Shown here in pieces: positions 15,364-22,942 of a stretch of 29,928 nucleotides of DNA. This stretch comes from Fen-1077 sp050014355 (GTDB lineage: Bacteria > Chloroflexota > Dehalococcoidia > Dehalococcoidales > RBG-16-60-22): positions 1 to 29,928 of the forward strand of contig JBEKDL010000014.1 in assembly GCA_050014355.1 (NCBI GenBank), written 5' to 3'. Every line of letters starts with the position of its first letter. The stretch's first letter is position 1. The notes under the pieces are model-generated. The model did no database searches. It was not told the DNA's origin and worked only from the letters and a program-made list of their open reading frames with translations. The position numbers were made by a program, and so were the translations under genes.

Positions 15364-15572
15364 TTTGCTCCTCGAGAAACGTTCCGATGCTGCTTTTTCT
15401 TTTAAGTGTAGCTCATTTCAGAGGAAAGATAAATGATATTCGCCGTCAATCGCCGCCTTGATATAAACGGGAGCGTGAATAGCCTGTGGTAAGGCATTTT
15501 TACAAAGAGGAAATAAAAAGAAAACTCTGCCGCTCGGGGTAAAACGATCCTGGAACTCAAAAAATATACGAC

Positions 15573-15920
15573 TTAATCGGGAGCGGATTCAGATTTTATG
15601 GCACTTCTTTGCCGGCTTTTATTGGAACGGTGAATGGTTTTAACGCTGAAATTTCCGTTATTTCTCTTATCGGAAAGAGGCAATGCCTCCACTACCTCGA
15701 CTATGTGGTCTTTTACCTTCTTGCCGTTGAGGCTGGTGATGGCCGTGGCGCCATCGGACTTTAAAGTCATCTCGACATATCCATAGCACCTGGGCTGGCC
15801 GCTTCCGATGTATTTATCATTCATGATGGTTACGGAAACAACCTCTCCGAAAGCCAGAAATTCTCCGCGCAATTCCTCTTCGGTCATTTCCAGCGGCAGG
15901 TTGCCCACGTAGATATTCAT
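15573..15920 (-). CDS. RRM-domain RNA-binding protein 1
   Basis: This 115-residue protein has one RNA recognition motif over residues 1-78: RNP2 is IYVGNL (3-8) and RNP1 is RCYGYVEM (around 44-51), where the usual glycine is replaced by cysteine. Helix one is TEEELRGEFLAFGEVVSVTI. A basic, Ser/Asn-rich tail (about 85-115, KRNNGNF, NKSRQRS) follows, likely to be disordered and to aid RNA binding. Bacterial RRM proteins of this size bind single-stranded RNA and are often cold-induced. An AGGGGGA SD lies just upstream of the ATG at 15920. It is a paralogue of the gene at 16012-16344, in the same orientation, with a 91-nt gap. Confidence 0.9.
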   Translation of the reverse strand: MNIYVGNLPLEMTEEELRGEFLAFGEVVSVTIMNDKYIGSGQPRCYGYVEMTLKSDGATAITSLNGKKVKDHIVEVVEALPLSDKRNNGNFSVKTIHRSNKSRQRSAIKSESAPD

Positions 15921-16011
15921 AAATCCCCCTTTGGTAGAACAGGAACGGTCTATTTTAACGGGTAAACCGCGGATGGGCTGTCAGGCTACGGGAGCGAATT
16001 TCAGGCGCCGG

Positions 16012-16344
16012 CTAAAACTTTCTCCGGTCGCCTCCTCGGCCGCCGCCATATCCGCCACCTTTCCGCCCGCCGCCGTAGGAACTGCCTCCGCCCCGGTTTT
16101 CCGTGCGGGGGTGGGACTCGTTAACAACCACGGTGCGGTTTTTGAGCGACTTGCCGTTCATACCGGCGATGGCAGCCTCGGCCTCGGCTTTATTGGTCAT
16201 TTCCACGAAAGCGAAACCCCGGGGACGCCCGCTGAACTTGTCCGAGGGAATGGCTACGGATTCCACCTTGCCAAAAGTCCCGAACTCTGCCGCGAGCTCG
16301 TCTTCCGTTGTTTCGTAAGACAGATTGCCAACATATAACTTCAT
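16012..16344 (-). CDS. RRM-domain RNA-binding protein 2, glycine-rich tail
   Basis: This 110-residue protein has an RRM (1-78) with both canonical motifs intact, RNP2 LYVGNL and RNP1 RGFAFVEM. A short Gly/Arg/Ser tail (about 83-110, GGGSSYGGGRKGGGYGGG) resembles cyanobacterial and chloroplast glycine-rich RNA-binding proteins. It binds single-stranded RNA and is a likely RNA chaperone. The ATG at 16344 is preceded by AAGGAAGGAA. It lies between RRM protein 1 and the zinc-ribbon gene, all on the same strand, with a strong hairpin at 16421-16456 between it and the zinc-ribbon gene. The two RRM genes look like an old tandem duplication with divergent tails. Confidence 0.93.
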   Translation of the reverse strand: MKLYVGNLSYETTEDELAAEFGTFGKVESVAIPSDKFSGRPRGFAFVEMTNKAEAEAAIAGMNGKSLKNRTVVVNESHPRTENRGGGSSYGGGRKGGGYGGGRGGDRRKF

Positions 16345-16420
16345 TTTTTATTTCCTTCCTTATCCCGATAAATAACACCGGGAATCTTCGTGCATGGATG
16401 TTAATCTCACGGATAGCCGG

Positions 16421-16456
16421 GTCGCGCCCGGTCGGGTTGCCCGTGGCGGGCGCGAC
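16421..16456. repeat. Strong intergenic stem-loop between zinc-ribbon and RRM genes
   Basis: GTCGCGCCCG (16421-16430) and CGGGCGCGAC (16447-16456) form a perfect 10-bp GC-rich stem. The loop holds a small inner hairpin, CGGG-TTG-CCCG. There is no T-tract on either strand, so it may slow RNA decay or partly separate the expression of the two genes. Confidence 0.65.
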
Positions 16457-16472
16457 TCATGGCTTAAATCAC

Positions 16473-16769
16473 TTACCTTCTGGCACTGGTCTTACGGTAG
16501 CAATCACTGCAGTAGACCGGTTTATCACCGCGGGGCTGAAAGGGGACTTCGGTGGCTTTGCCACACTGGGCGCAGGTCGCGGGGTACATCTGCCGCGGGG
16601 CTCCGTAGCTGGTTCCCTGGCGCTCTGCTTTCCTTACCTGACGGCATTCCGGGCAGCGCTTGGGCTCATTGGTATAGCCCTTGGAACGGAAGAATTCCTG
16701 GTCTTCGGCGCTGAACGTGAACGACTTGCCGCAATCGGCGCATTGAAGGGACTTGTCTTCAAAACTCAT
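16473..16769 (-). CDS. Double zinc-ribbon protein
   Basis: This 98-residue protein has two four-cysteine zinc sites: C10/C13 with C39/C42, and C66/C69 with C87/C90. The first site spans LQCADCGKSFTFSAEDQEFF...KRCPECR. The second, CAQCGKATEVPFQPRGDKPVYCSDC, is the CxxC-type ribbon common in short bacterial and archaeal proteins. By family it may bind nucleic acid or a protein partner, but no activity is settled. AGAGGAGGTCATCC precedes the ATG at 16769. The promoter at 16882-16910 gives a leader of about 105 nt, unusually long here. With the RRM genes downstream this resembles a cold-shock or RNA-maintenance cluster. Confidence 0.85.
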   Translation of the reverse strand: MSFEDKSLQCADCGKSFTFSAEDQEFFRSKGYTNEPKRCPECRQVRKAERQGTSYGAPRQMYPATCAQCGKATEVPFQPRGDKPVYCSDCYRKTSARR

Positions 16770-16881
16770 GGATGACCTCCTCTCTTAAAATTTAGTTAGG
16801 GTTTGGGTCATCCAATGCTTGAGAGAAATCCGTTAGAGTGGCCTCTGAAAAGCTTGCAATAACCTAAACGCGAACACTTTA

Positions 16882-16910
16882 ATTATACAACAGATGAGAC
16901 CAGCGTGCAA
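16882..16910 (-). promoter_or_regulatory. Promoter for the zinc-ribbon gene
   Basis: Minus strand: TTGCAC (16905-16910), 17-nt spacer, perfect TATAAT (16882-16887). The predicted start near 16875 implies a leader of about 105 nt before the ATG at 16769. Confidence 0.7.
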
Positions 16911-16923
16911 ATGCGCCAGGCTC

Positions 16924-16952
16924 TTGACCTATTTACGCAAATCGTTTAAGGT
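16924..16952 (+). promoter_or_regulatory. Possible promoter for GRE operon 1
   Basis: TTGACC (16924-16929), 17-nt spacer, TAAGGT (16947-16952). The -10 is weak. The leader would be about 17 nt and contain the GGAGG (16967-16971). Confidence 0.45.
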
Positions 16953-16975
16953 GAAGGTAAGAGCTTGGAGGCCTT

Positions 16976-19378
16976 ATGAACCAGAGAGTACAGCGGTTGA
17001 GGCAGCGCCTTAATACCGATAAATACCCGATATGTGTGGAGAAGGCCCGCCTGGTGATGGAAGCCTACCGGCAGTCCGAAGGCGACCCCGCTATTCTCCG
17101 GAGAGCTAAAGCCACCGCCCATTACCTGGACAACAAAACGATATTCATCGAAGATGATGAGCTGATTGTGGGTAACTTTGCCTGCAAGCCGCTTGGTCTG
17201 GAGGCCGGTTCTCTCGGGCCGACCTGGAACAAGGAGAACCTGGCCGAGCTGCGCCAACAGGGTTTGACGCTTTCCGACGAAGACGAGGCGGTTTTACGCT
17301 CAATGGATGATTACTGGAAAGGCAAAGGCCGAATCCTCGAAGAAAGACAGGGGCAGTTTTACGACGATGAAAGGCTCTGGCCCTTTATCCAGTCGGGGAT
17401 AATGTGCCCGCCGTGGCAGAACAAGTACGAAGGCCGCGGGCTAGGCGCTGCCGGAGTAGGGTGGGGACTGGGGGTGGGGCAGAGCCTGATTATCGTGGAT
17501 TACGCGCTGGTATTGAACTACGGCCTGAACCGGATAAACAGGGACGCGAAAAACGAGCTTAAAGACCTCCGGTATTTCAGCGCAGAAGCCGTTAAAAAAG
17601 CGGATTTCCTGAAATCGGTCTTCATCATTAATGAAGCGCTGGTGCGACTGGCGCACCGGTATGCCGCTCTCGCCGGGGAAATGGCAATAAAAGAGACTGA
17701 AGCCAAGAGAAAAAAGGAACTTGAGGCAATAGGGGAGATATGTAACCGCGTGCCGGGCGAGCCGGCCCGTAACCTGCACGAAGCAATGCAGTCCTTCTGG
17801 TTCACCTGGTTGATGATAGCCCAGGGCACGACGCCGGGAGGACGGTTCGACCAGTTTATGTACCCGTTTTATATGAAGGATAAGGCCGACGGGCGGATTA
17901 GCGACGAAGAAGTCCTGGAGCTGCTGGAATGCCTGCGCATCAAGGTCATGCAGTACAACTTCGTCGGAGGAGGCTCGATGCAGCGGCAAAAGTGGGCCGG
18001 TCTGGCGCGGTGGCATAACTGGGTTATCGGCGGCGTGACGCCCGATGGCGAAGATGCCACCAACGAGCTGTCTTACCTTATCCTGGAAGCGGCCAGGGAC
18101 TGCCAGACACCCCACCATACCATTACCGTCAGGGTGCATGAAAAAACCCCCGAATCTCTAATGTTGAAGGCGCTGGAGGTAGTCAAGACAGGCATCGGAA
18201 TGCCGGCGTTCGTCGGGGACAGGTCTTATATTCAGTATTTACTCAATCACGGTGTATCCCTGAAAGAGGCCCGCGATTACGCCCTGGCCGGGTGCCTCGA
18301 CCTCAACCTGGCGGGGAAATCGCGCATCAGCGCCATCGGGATGTTCATCGTGCCGAGGGTATTAGAGATTACCATGAATAACGGCTTCGACAAGCGAACG
18401 GGAAAACAGCTCGGCCCACGGACAGGAGACTTCGAAAGCTTCCGGACGTTCGAGGAGTTTCTTCGAGCGTTCCGTGAGCAGCTGGCCCATTTCATGAGCC
18501 TGGCCGCGGAGGAGCACAATATCCTTTTAAGGGTGCAGACCGAGCTCTACCCGGACGCTTTCCACTCGTGTCTGATTGCGGATGCCATCAAAGTGGGCAA
18601 AGATGTCCTCGACCGGACGATGCCGTTTGAAAACGGCTCGATGCTCAACCCGGTGGGCATGATAAACGTGGTTGATTCCATGGCCGCTATCAAGAAGCTC
18701 GTTTTCGATGAAAAGAAAGTGACCGGGAGAGAGATGAAAGATGCCCTCGACGCGGACTGGCAGGGGAACCGTTACCAGCAAATCCGCAGGATGTGCCTGG
18801 GGGCGCCCAAGTACGGCAACGGCGATAGCTTCGTCGACACGATAGCTAAAGAGCTTTATAAGTACTGGACAGACATCGCGGTGACTTTCCCGACGGCCTG
18901 GGGCGGCACTATGAAGCCGGCCGGCATCTCGATTACCGCCCATGTGCCGGCGGGCTCTTATACCGGGGCCACCCCGGACGGCCGGCGCTCCGGCGAGACT
19001 CTGGCCGACGGCACGATGTCGGCGGCGCAAGGGCGCGACACCAACGGTCCTACGGCACTTATCAGGAGCGCCATGACAATAGACCAGATTCCTTTCCAGT
19101 CCACCCTGTTGAACGTAAAATTCCACCCGTCCGCGCTGGAGACGACCGAGGACCTCAAGAAATTGGCCGCCTTGATTAAGACGTATTTCGAGTTTGGCGG
19201 CAAACACGTCCAGTTCAACGTGGTCGACCGGGAGACTTTACTGGAAGCCCAGCAACACCCCGAAAGGCACCGTGATTTAATCGTACGCGTGGCTGGCTAC
19301 AGCGCTTACTTCGTGTCACTGGGGAAACCGGTGCAGGATGAGATAATCCGGCGCACCGAGTACGCTAAAACAGGCTAG
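16976..19378 (+). CDS. Glycyl radical enzyme 1 (PFL/diol-dehydratase-like superfamily), substrate unknown
   Basis: The protein has 800 residues, full length for the family. GGAGG precedes the ATG by 4 nt. The N-terminus has the PFL-domain marker DDELIVGNFACKPLG. The active-site loop is DYALAGCLDLNLAGKSR, with the thiyl cysteine at C440. GRE dehydratases and C-N lyases carry Cys-x-Glu here; this protein has C440-L-D442. It is followed by the normal VPRVLEITMNNG helix. The C-terminal domain has HVPAGSYTGATPDGRRSG, DTNGPTALIRSA and the radical loop RVAGYS (771-776) with G774, 27 residues from the end. These oxygen-sensitive cytosolic enzymes cleave or form C-C, C-N, C-O or C-S bonds. No microcompartment shell genes are nearby. 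The activase follows after 14 nt. The substrate cannot be named. Confidence 0.92.
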   Translation: MNQRVQRLRQRLNTDKYPICVEKARLVMEAYRQSEGDPAILRRAKATAHYLDNKTIFIEDDELIVGNFACKPLGLEAGSLGPTWNKENLAELRQQGLTLSDEDEAVLRSMDDYWKGKGRILEERQGQFYDDERLWPFIQSGIMCPPWQNKYEGRGLGAAGVGWGLGVGQSLIIVDYALVLNYGLNRINRDAKNELKDLRYFSAEAVKKADFLKSVFIINEALVRLAHRYAALAGEMAIKETEAKRKKELEAIGEICNRVPGEPARNLHEAMQSFWFTWLMIAQGTTPGGRFDQFMYPFYMKDKADGRISDEEVLELLECLRIKVMQYNFVGGGSMQRQKWAGLARWHNWVIGGVTPDGEDATNELSYLILEAARDCQTPHHTITVRVHEKTPESLMLKALEVVKTGIGMPAFVGDRSYIQYLLNHGVSLKEARDYALAGCLDLNLAGKSRISAIGMFIVPRVLEITMNNGFDKRTGKQLGPRTGDFESFRTFEEFLRAFREQLAHFMSLAAEEHNILLRVQTELYPDAFHSCLIADAIKVGKDVLDRTMPFENGSMLNPVGMINVVDSMAAIKKLVFDEKKVTGREMKDALDADWQGNRYQQIRRMCLGAPKYGNGDSFVDTIAKELYKYWTDIAVTFPTAWGGTMKPAGISITAHVPAGSYTGATPDGRRSGETLADGTMSAAQGRDTNGPTALIRSAMTIDQIPFQSTLLNVKFHPSALETTEDLKKLAALIKTYFEFGGKHVQFNVVDRETLLEAQQHPERHRDLIVRVAGYSAYFVSLGKPVQDEIIRRTEYAKTG

Positions 19379-19392
19379 CAGAAAGAAAACAG

Positions 19393-20316
19393 GTGGGACA
19401 GACAGAAGAGACCAGAGGGATGGTCTTTAATATCCAGCATTACTCTATTCACGACGGCCCCGGCATCCGCACCACGGTCTTTATAAAGGGTTGCCCGCTG
19501 CGCTGTATCTGGTGCCAGAACCCGGAATCTCAATCGTTAGCGCCGCAGCTATTTTTCACGGGCGAAAAGTGCACCGGCTGCGGCGAATGCGTTAAAGTAT
19601 GCCCCGCCAAAGCGATAACTATGGTCGATGGCAAGTCCAGGACCGACCGGATTACCTGTAAAGGGGCGGGGAAATGCGCCGCCGCCTGTCCCAATGAAGC
19701 CCGGACTATCATGGGGAAAGAGATGAGCGCGGCAGAAGTGTTCCGGGACGTGCACGCCGACGCTGTTTTTTACGAGCGGTCGAGGGGAGGCGTGACCCTA
19801 TCGGGCGGAGAACCTTTAGTGCAGCCGGAATTTACCTGGGCCATTCTGGAAATGTGTAAACGGGCCGGAGTTTCTACTGCTCTGGATACCTGCGGCTACG
19901 CGCGGTGGGACGTTTTAAAAGACATTCTTAAATACGTCGATGTGGTGCTCTACGACTTCAAACATTTTAACTCCGCAAAGCACGCAAGATTGACCGGCGT
20001 CGCCAACGGGCTTATACTGGAAAACGCCGGAAAAATCGTCCGCGAGTTCCCGGATATTACTTTTATCGCCCGTATTCCCGTGGTTCCGGGCTATAACGAC
20101 GATAGCGAGAACATCGGGCGTACCGCCCGTTTTATCAAAGACCTGGGGAAATCGGTGAAAGTACATCTGCTGCCGTACCATCGCCTCGCCGAGACGAAGT
20201 ACGAAAGGCTGGAGAAATCCGCCGCGCTTAAAATAGCGCCGCCTACCATGGAACATATGGAAGAGCTCCGCCGCCTGGTCGAATCCTGGGGGCTGGAGGT
20301 AGTAATCGGCGGGTAA
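19393..20316 (+). CDS. Glycyl radical enzyme activase 1 (radical SAM)
   Basis: This 307-residue activase uses S-adenosylmethionine to place the radical on G774 of GRE1. The start is a GTG at 19393; no ATG is available, and the SD is weak (ACAGG). The radical-SAM cluster motif is GCPLRCIWC (C34, C38, C41), preceded by the family hallmark YSIHDGPGIRTTVFIKG. An inserted ferredoxin domain follows: cluster one is complete (C60, C63, C66, C70), but cluster two reads CKGAGKCAAAC (C89, A92, C95, C99), so its second cysteine is missing. The SAM-binding GGGEP-type motif is SRGGVTLSGGEPL. The end (VKVHLLPYHRLAETKYERL) is typical. It lies 14 nt after GRE1 and 27 nt before the hydrolase, and is surely co-transcribed with them. 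Confidence 0.93.
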   Translation: MGQTEETRGMVFNIQHYSIHDGPGIRTTVFIKGCPLRCIWCQNPESQSLAPQLFFTGEKCTGCGECVKVCPAKAITMVDGKSRTDRITCKGAGKCAAACPNEARTIMGKEMSAAEVFRDVHADAVFYERSRGGVTLSGGEPLVQPEFTWAILEMCKRAGVSTALDTCGYARWDVLKDILKYVDVVLYDFKHFNSAKHARLTGVANGLILENAGKIVREFPDITFIARIPVVPGYNDDSENIGRTARFIKDLGKSVKVHLLPYHRLAETKYERLEKSAALKIAPPTMEHMEELRRLVESWGLEVVIGG

Positions 20317-20343
20317 GATAGAATTTAAAGAGAGGAAGTTGAT

Positions 20344-22098
20344 GTGATGACTTACTCTATACGTATCGACAAGAGTGCGCCGATTGAAATGAGGGACGGT
20401 ACGCTACTGCGGGGCGATATCTACCGGCCAGGCGACAGCGAAAAGCACCCCGCGATACTCACGCGCACCCCGTACCACCGGCAGATGTCCTTCGACATGT
20501 CTTTCCTGCCTTACTACGAAGCCGTCATGAACGGCTACGCCATCGTCATCGAAAGCCAGCGGGGCACTTATGATTCGGGAGGGAAAAGCGGGCTGGGCGA
20601 TAACGCGCTGACTGTGGAAGGGTCGGACGGCTACGACACCGTGGAGTGGATAGCGGCCCAACCCTGGTGCGATGGGAACGTGGGAACGTGCGGCGGGTCT
20701 TACATGGGGCTGCTACAGTGGATAACGGCCAGGGAAAATCCGCCCCACCTCAAGGCGATGGCGCCTTGGATATCCGGCTCGGGCGGGGAAGAGCCATCGC
20801 GGCATAACGGCATCGTTAACCTGGGCGTGGCCCTGAACTGGCTGCTGGGGATGACGGTGGAGGCCATCGACCGGATGGAAAAGCTCGGCAAGGACGTCTC
20901 TGCCATAAGACCGCTCCTCATCAAAGCAAGGGAAAGCCCGGAACTGGTCTATAACTACCTACCGCTTAAAGACGTCCCGCATTTTAACTTCGAAGGAATC
21001 AGGGAAATGTGGACGAGCCGTATGCTGGACTCCAGCCGGGACACCCCCGAAAACTTCGAAAAGACGCGCACCCCCTACGAAAAAGTCAGGGTGCCCTGTT
21101 TGCATGTCTCGGGGTGGTACGACTTTTACCCCTCGGGCACCTTGAGCCATTTCACGAACATGCGGGAAAAGGGGGGCTCGAAACTAGCGCGCCAGAGCCA
21201 GCATGTCCTGATGGGGCCTTGGCTCCACCTGGGACCCACCCAGGGCGGCGACACGGGAGCGTTAGGGTTCGGTTTCGCGGCCTCGAAGCTGGGGAGTGGG
21301 CTCGGCGCACATAACCTGGCGTTTTTCGATAAATACCTGCGGGGGATGAAAGTCGACCTGCCGGTGGTGCGCTATTTTGTTATGGGGAAGAACGTCTGGC
21401 AAACGGCGGAAATGTGGCCGCCGCCGGAAACGAAATGGCAGAGGTTTTTCCTCCACAGCGGCGGGCGCGCCAATACCGCCGCGGGGAACGGAGCGCTAAC
21501 GCGGGACGAACCGGGCGCGGAGCTTGGCGATAACTACATCTACAACCCCCATTTCCCGGTGCTTACCTGTGGCTCCCGCGGCCACCTGCAGTTGGTGAGG
21601 TTCCCAGGTTCGCCGCAGGAGCAATCACAGGCGGAGCGGCGCGAGGACGTCCTGTGCTATACGACCCCGGAGCTTAAAGAGGACGTGGAAGTAACGGGAC
21701 CGCTGTTGCTGCATCTTTTCGCGGCGACGTCCGCGCGGGACACCGATTTTACCGCCAAGATGGTGGATGTCTACCCGGACGGACGGGCTTATAACGTGGT
21801 GTGCGACGGTATAACGCGGGCGCGCTACCGCAAGTCGCTTTTCGAGCCTGAATTAGTCACGCCGGGGGAAATTAACGAGTACATCGTCAACCTGGAGGCC
21901 GTCAGCCAGCTATTCCGGAAAGGGCACCGCATCCGCATCGATGTGGCGAGCAGCAGCTTCCCGGAATACGACCGGAATATGAACACCGGCCACGCGGTCG
22001 GCGAGGACGCGGTAGGCGTCCCGGCGTTGCAAAGCATTTATCACCAGGGCGGCTATGCGTCTTACATAGACTTGCCGGTGATAGAAGCGAAGGGGTAA
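20344..22098 (+). CDS. CocE/NonD-family serine hydrolase (X-Pro dipeptidyl-peptidase S15 type)
   Basis: This 584-residue alpha/beta hydrolase starts at the GTG at 20344 or the ATG at 20347 (AGAGGAAG upstream). Like CocE it opens with a PIEMRDGTLLRGDIYRP strand. The oxyanion residues lie near LTRTPYH. The nucleophile is in GTCGGSYMGLLQW (S119), the acid in HVSGWYDFYPSG (D260) and the histidine in MGPWLHLGP (H295). The C-terminal jelly-roll domain includes EVTGPLLLHLFAATSARDTDFTAKMVDVYPDG and GHRIRIDVASSSFPEYDRNMNTG. There is no signal peptide, so it is cytosolic. Relatives hydrolyse esters, amides or acyl-amino bonds. As third gene of the GRE1 operon it probably prepares the GRE substrate or processes its product. 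Confidence 0.92.
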   Translation: MMTYSIRIDKSAPIEMRDGTLLRGDIYRPGDSEKHPAILTRTPYHRQMSFDMSFLPYYEAVMNGYAIVIESQRGTYDSGGKSGLGDNALTVEGSDGYDTVEWIAAQPWCDGNVGTCGGSYMGLLQWITARENPPHLKAMAPWISGSGGEEPSRHNGIVNLGVALNWLLGMTVEAIDRMEKLGKDVSAIRPLLIKARESPELVYNYLPLKDVPHFNFEGIREMWTSRMLDSSRDTPENFEKTRTPYEKVRVPCLHVSGWYDFYPSGTLSHFTNMREKGGSKLARQSQHVLMGPWLHLGPTQGGDTGALGFGFAASKLGSGLGAHNLAFFDKYLRGMKVDLPVVRYFVMGKNVWQTAEMWPPPETKWQRFFLHSGGRANTAAGNGALTRDEPGAELGDNYIYNPHFPVLTCGSRGHLQLVRFPGSPQEQSQAERREDVLCYTTPELKEDVEVTGPLLLHLFAATSARDTDFTAKMVDVYPDGRAYNVVCDGITRARYRKSLFEPELVTPGEINEYIVNLEAVSQLFRKGHRIRIDVASSSFPEYDRNMNTGHAVGEDAVGVPALQSIYHQGGYASYIDLPVIEAKG

Positions 22099-22106
22099 GG
22101 CTAGGT

Positions 22107-22200
22107 GGATTCCGGCTTTCGCCGGGATGAAGAGAGACGAGCAACGGGATTGCCGCGCCTCCGCCTGCGCTAAAGCTACGGCAGATGGCTCGCAATGACA
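22107..22200. repeat. Dispersed short repeats (GGATTCCGGC and ATTGC...GCAATGAC units)
   Basis: GGATTCCGGCTTTCGCCGGG (22107-22126) is a small hairpin. It is followed by a unit bounded by ATTGC (22149-22153) and GCAATGACA (22192-22200), whose ends are complementary. Both modules recur in the same order at 22844-22935, separated by different sequence. There is no coding content. Confidence 0.65.
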
Positions 22201-22232
22201 GGAGGAACAAGGAGAAAGCATCCCGACACGGG

Positions 22233-22622
22233 CTAATGGTGCTCTTCCGCTTCGGCCTTTTCCGCCTCGGCTTTGGTCTTATGCACGGTCTTATCGGGGT
22301 GGTTGGGCGGGGAATAAATCGTATACAGCTTTAGCTTCGCGGTCTTCGATGAATTGATGACGTTGTGGTAAGTGCCGGCGGGGACAATCACGGCATCGCC
22401 GTCTTTAGTGATGTGTTTTTCCTTCCCGTTGAAAACAAAGGTGGCTTCGCCCTGCTCGATGCGGAAAAACTGGTCGACGTTCGGGTGGACCTCATTGCCG
22501 ATTTCCTCGCCGACTTTCAAGCTCATCAGGACAAGCTGGGCGTGCTTGCCGGTGAATAAAACCTGCCGGAAATAGTCGTTGCCAAGGGTCAGTTTTTCAA
22601 TAGCGCCAACGTATCCTGCCAT
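22233..22622 (-). CDS. Cupin-domain protein
   Basis: This 129-residue single cupin has both motifs. Motif 1 is GEEIGNEVHPNVDQFFRIEQGEATFVFNG, with a histidine and a glutamate spaced as metal ligands. Motif 2 is DGDAVIVPAGTYHNVIN, with the last histidine. A charged Ala/Glu/Lys tail ending in EEHH follows. Related small cupins are common stand-alone proteins of unknown role; some are mannose-6-phosphate-isomerase-like. AGGAGGAATAATAAAA precedes the ATG. It sits between the two GRE operons, on the same strand as operon 2, but 320 nt of repeats separate it from the PrpD-like gene, so co-transcription is doubtful. Confidence 0.87.
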   Translation of the reverse strand: MAGYVGAIEKLTLGNDYFRQVLFTGKHAQLVLMSLKVGEEIGNEVHPNVDQFFRIEQGEATFVFNGKEKHITKDGDAVIVPAGTYHNVINSSKTAKLKLYTIYSPPNHPDKTVHKTKAEAEKAEAEEHH

Positions 22623-22701
22623 TTTTATTATTCCTCCTTGAATGCGTTAACCCAATTTAGCATGAAGGGCTTTGGTTTGGCAACCCTTTGTTAATAATAA
22701 A

Positions 22702-22770
22702 CCTCACCCCCTGGCCCCCTCTCCAAACGGAGTGTTGTGTAGACCGAAGGCAGTTTGTTTGGAGAGGGGG
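22702..22770. repeat. Dispersed palindromic intergenic repeat, copy C
   Basis: It has the same head as copy A (CCTCACCCCCTGG) and the same perfect 14-bp arms (22715-22728 and 22757-22770), around a 28-nt centre that does not match the centre of copy A. Confidence 0.8.
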
Positions 22771-22799
22771 AAACCAGTTTAATAATCCACCCCCTCTGT

Positions 22800-22824
22800 C
22801 CCCCTCCTTTTAAAAAGGAGGGGG
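22800..22824. repeat. Near-perfect 12-bp palindrome
   Basis: CCCCCTCCTTTT (22800-22811) and AAAAGGAGGGGG (22813-22824) are separated by one base. It is preceded by a half-like CCCCCTCTGTC and lies within the repeat cluster that fills 22623-22942. I see no gene in that 320-nt gap. Confidence 0.7.
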
Positions 22825-22843
22825 AAGTTGGGAAAAGGAAGGC

Positions 22844-22935
22844 TGGATTCCGGCTTGCGCGGGAATGACAAAGTGCAAAACAGAAATAGAGATTGCCACG
22901 CCGCCCCGATTATATCGGGGCTCCTCGCAATGACG
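22844..22935. repeat. Second copy of the GGATTCCGGC / ATTGC...GCAATGAC repeat pair
   Basis: TGGATTCCGGCTTGCGCGGG starts at 22844 (arms ATTCC and GGAAT). ATTGC (22892-22896) and GCAATGACG (22927-22935) bound a unit with an inner perfect 7-bp hairpin, CCCCGAT-TAT-ATCGGGG (22904-22920). It ends just before the stop codon of the PrpD-like gene. Confidence 0.65.
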
Positions 22936-22942
22936 GTTGGCG

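Noticed and set aside
14396..15436. 346-codon + strand ORF opposite pyruvate kinase
   Set aside because: It is antisense to a clear pyk gene, rich in Ser/Arg/Met as expected for a shadow frame.
22700..22935. Terminators or an insertion-sequence end
   Set aside because: The hairpins have no T-tracts and no transposase gene lies nearby. They are better explained as dispersed repeats.
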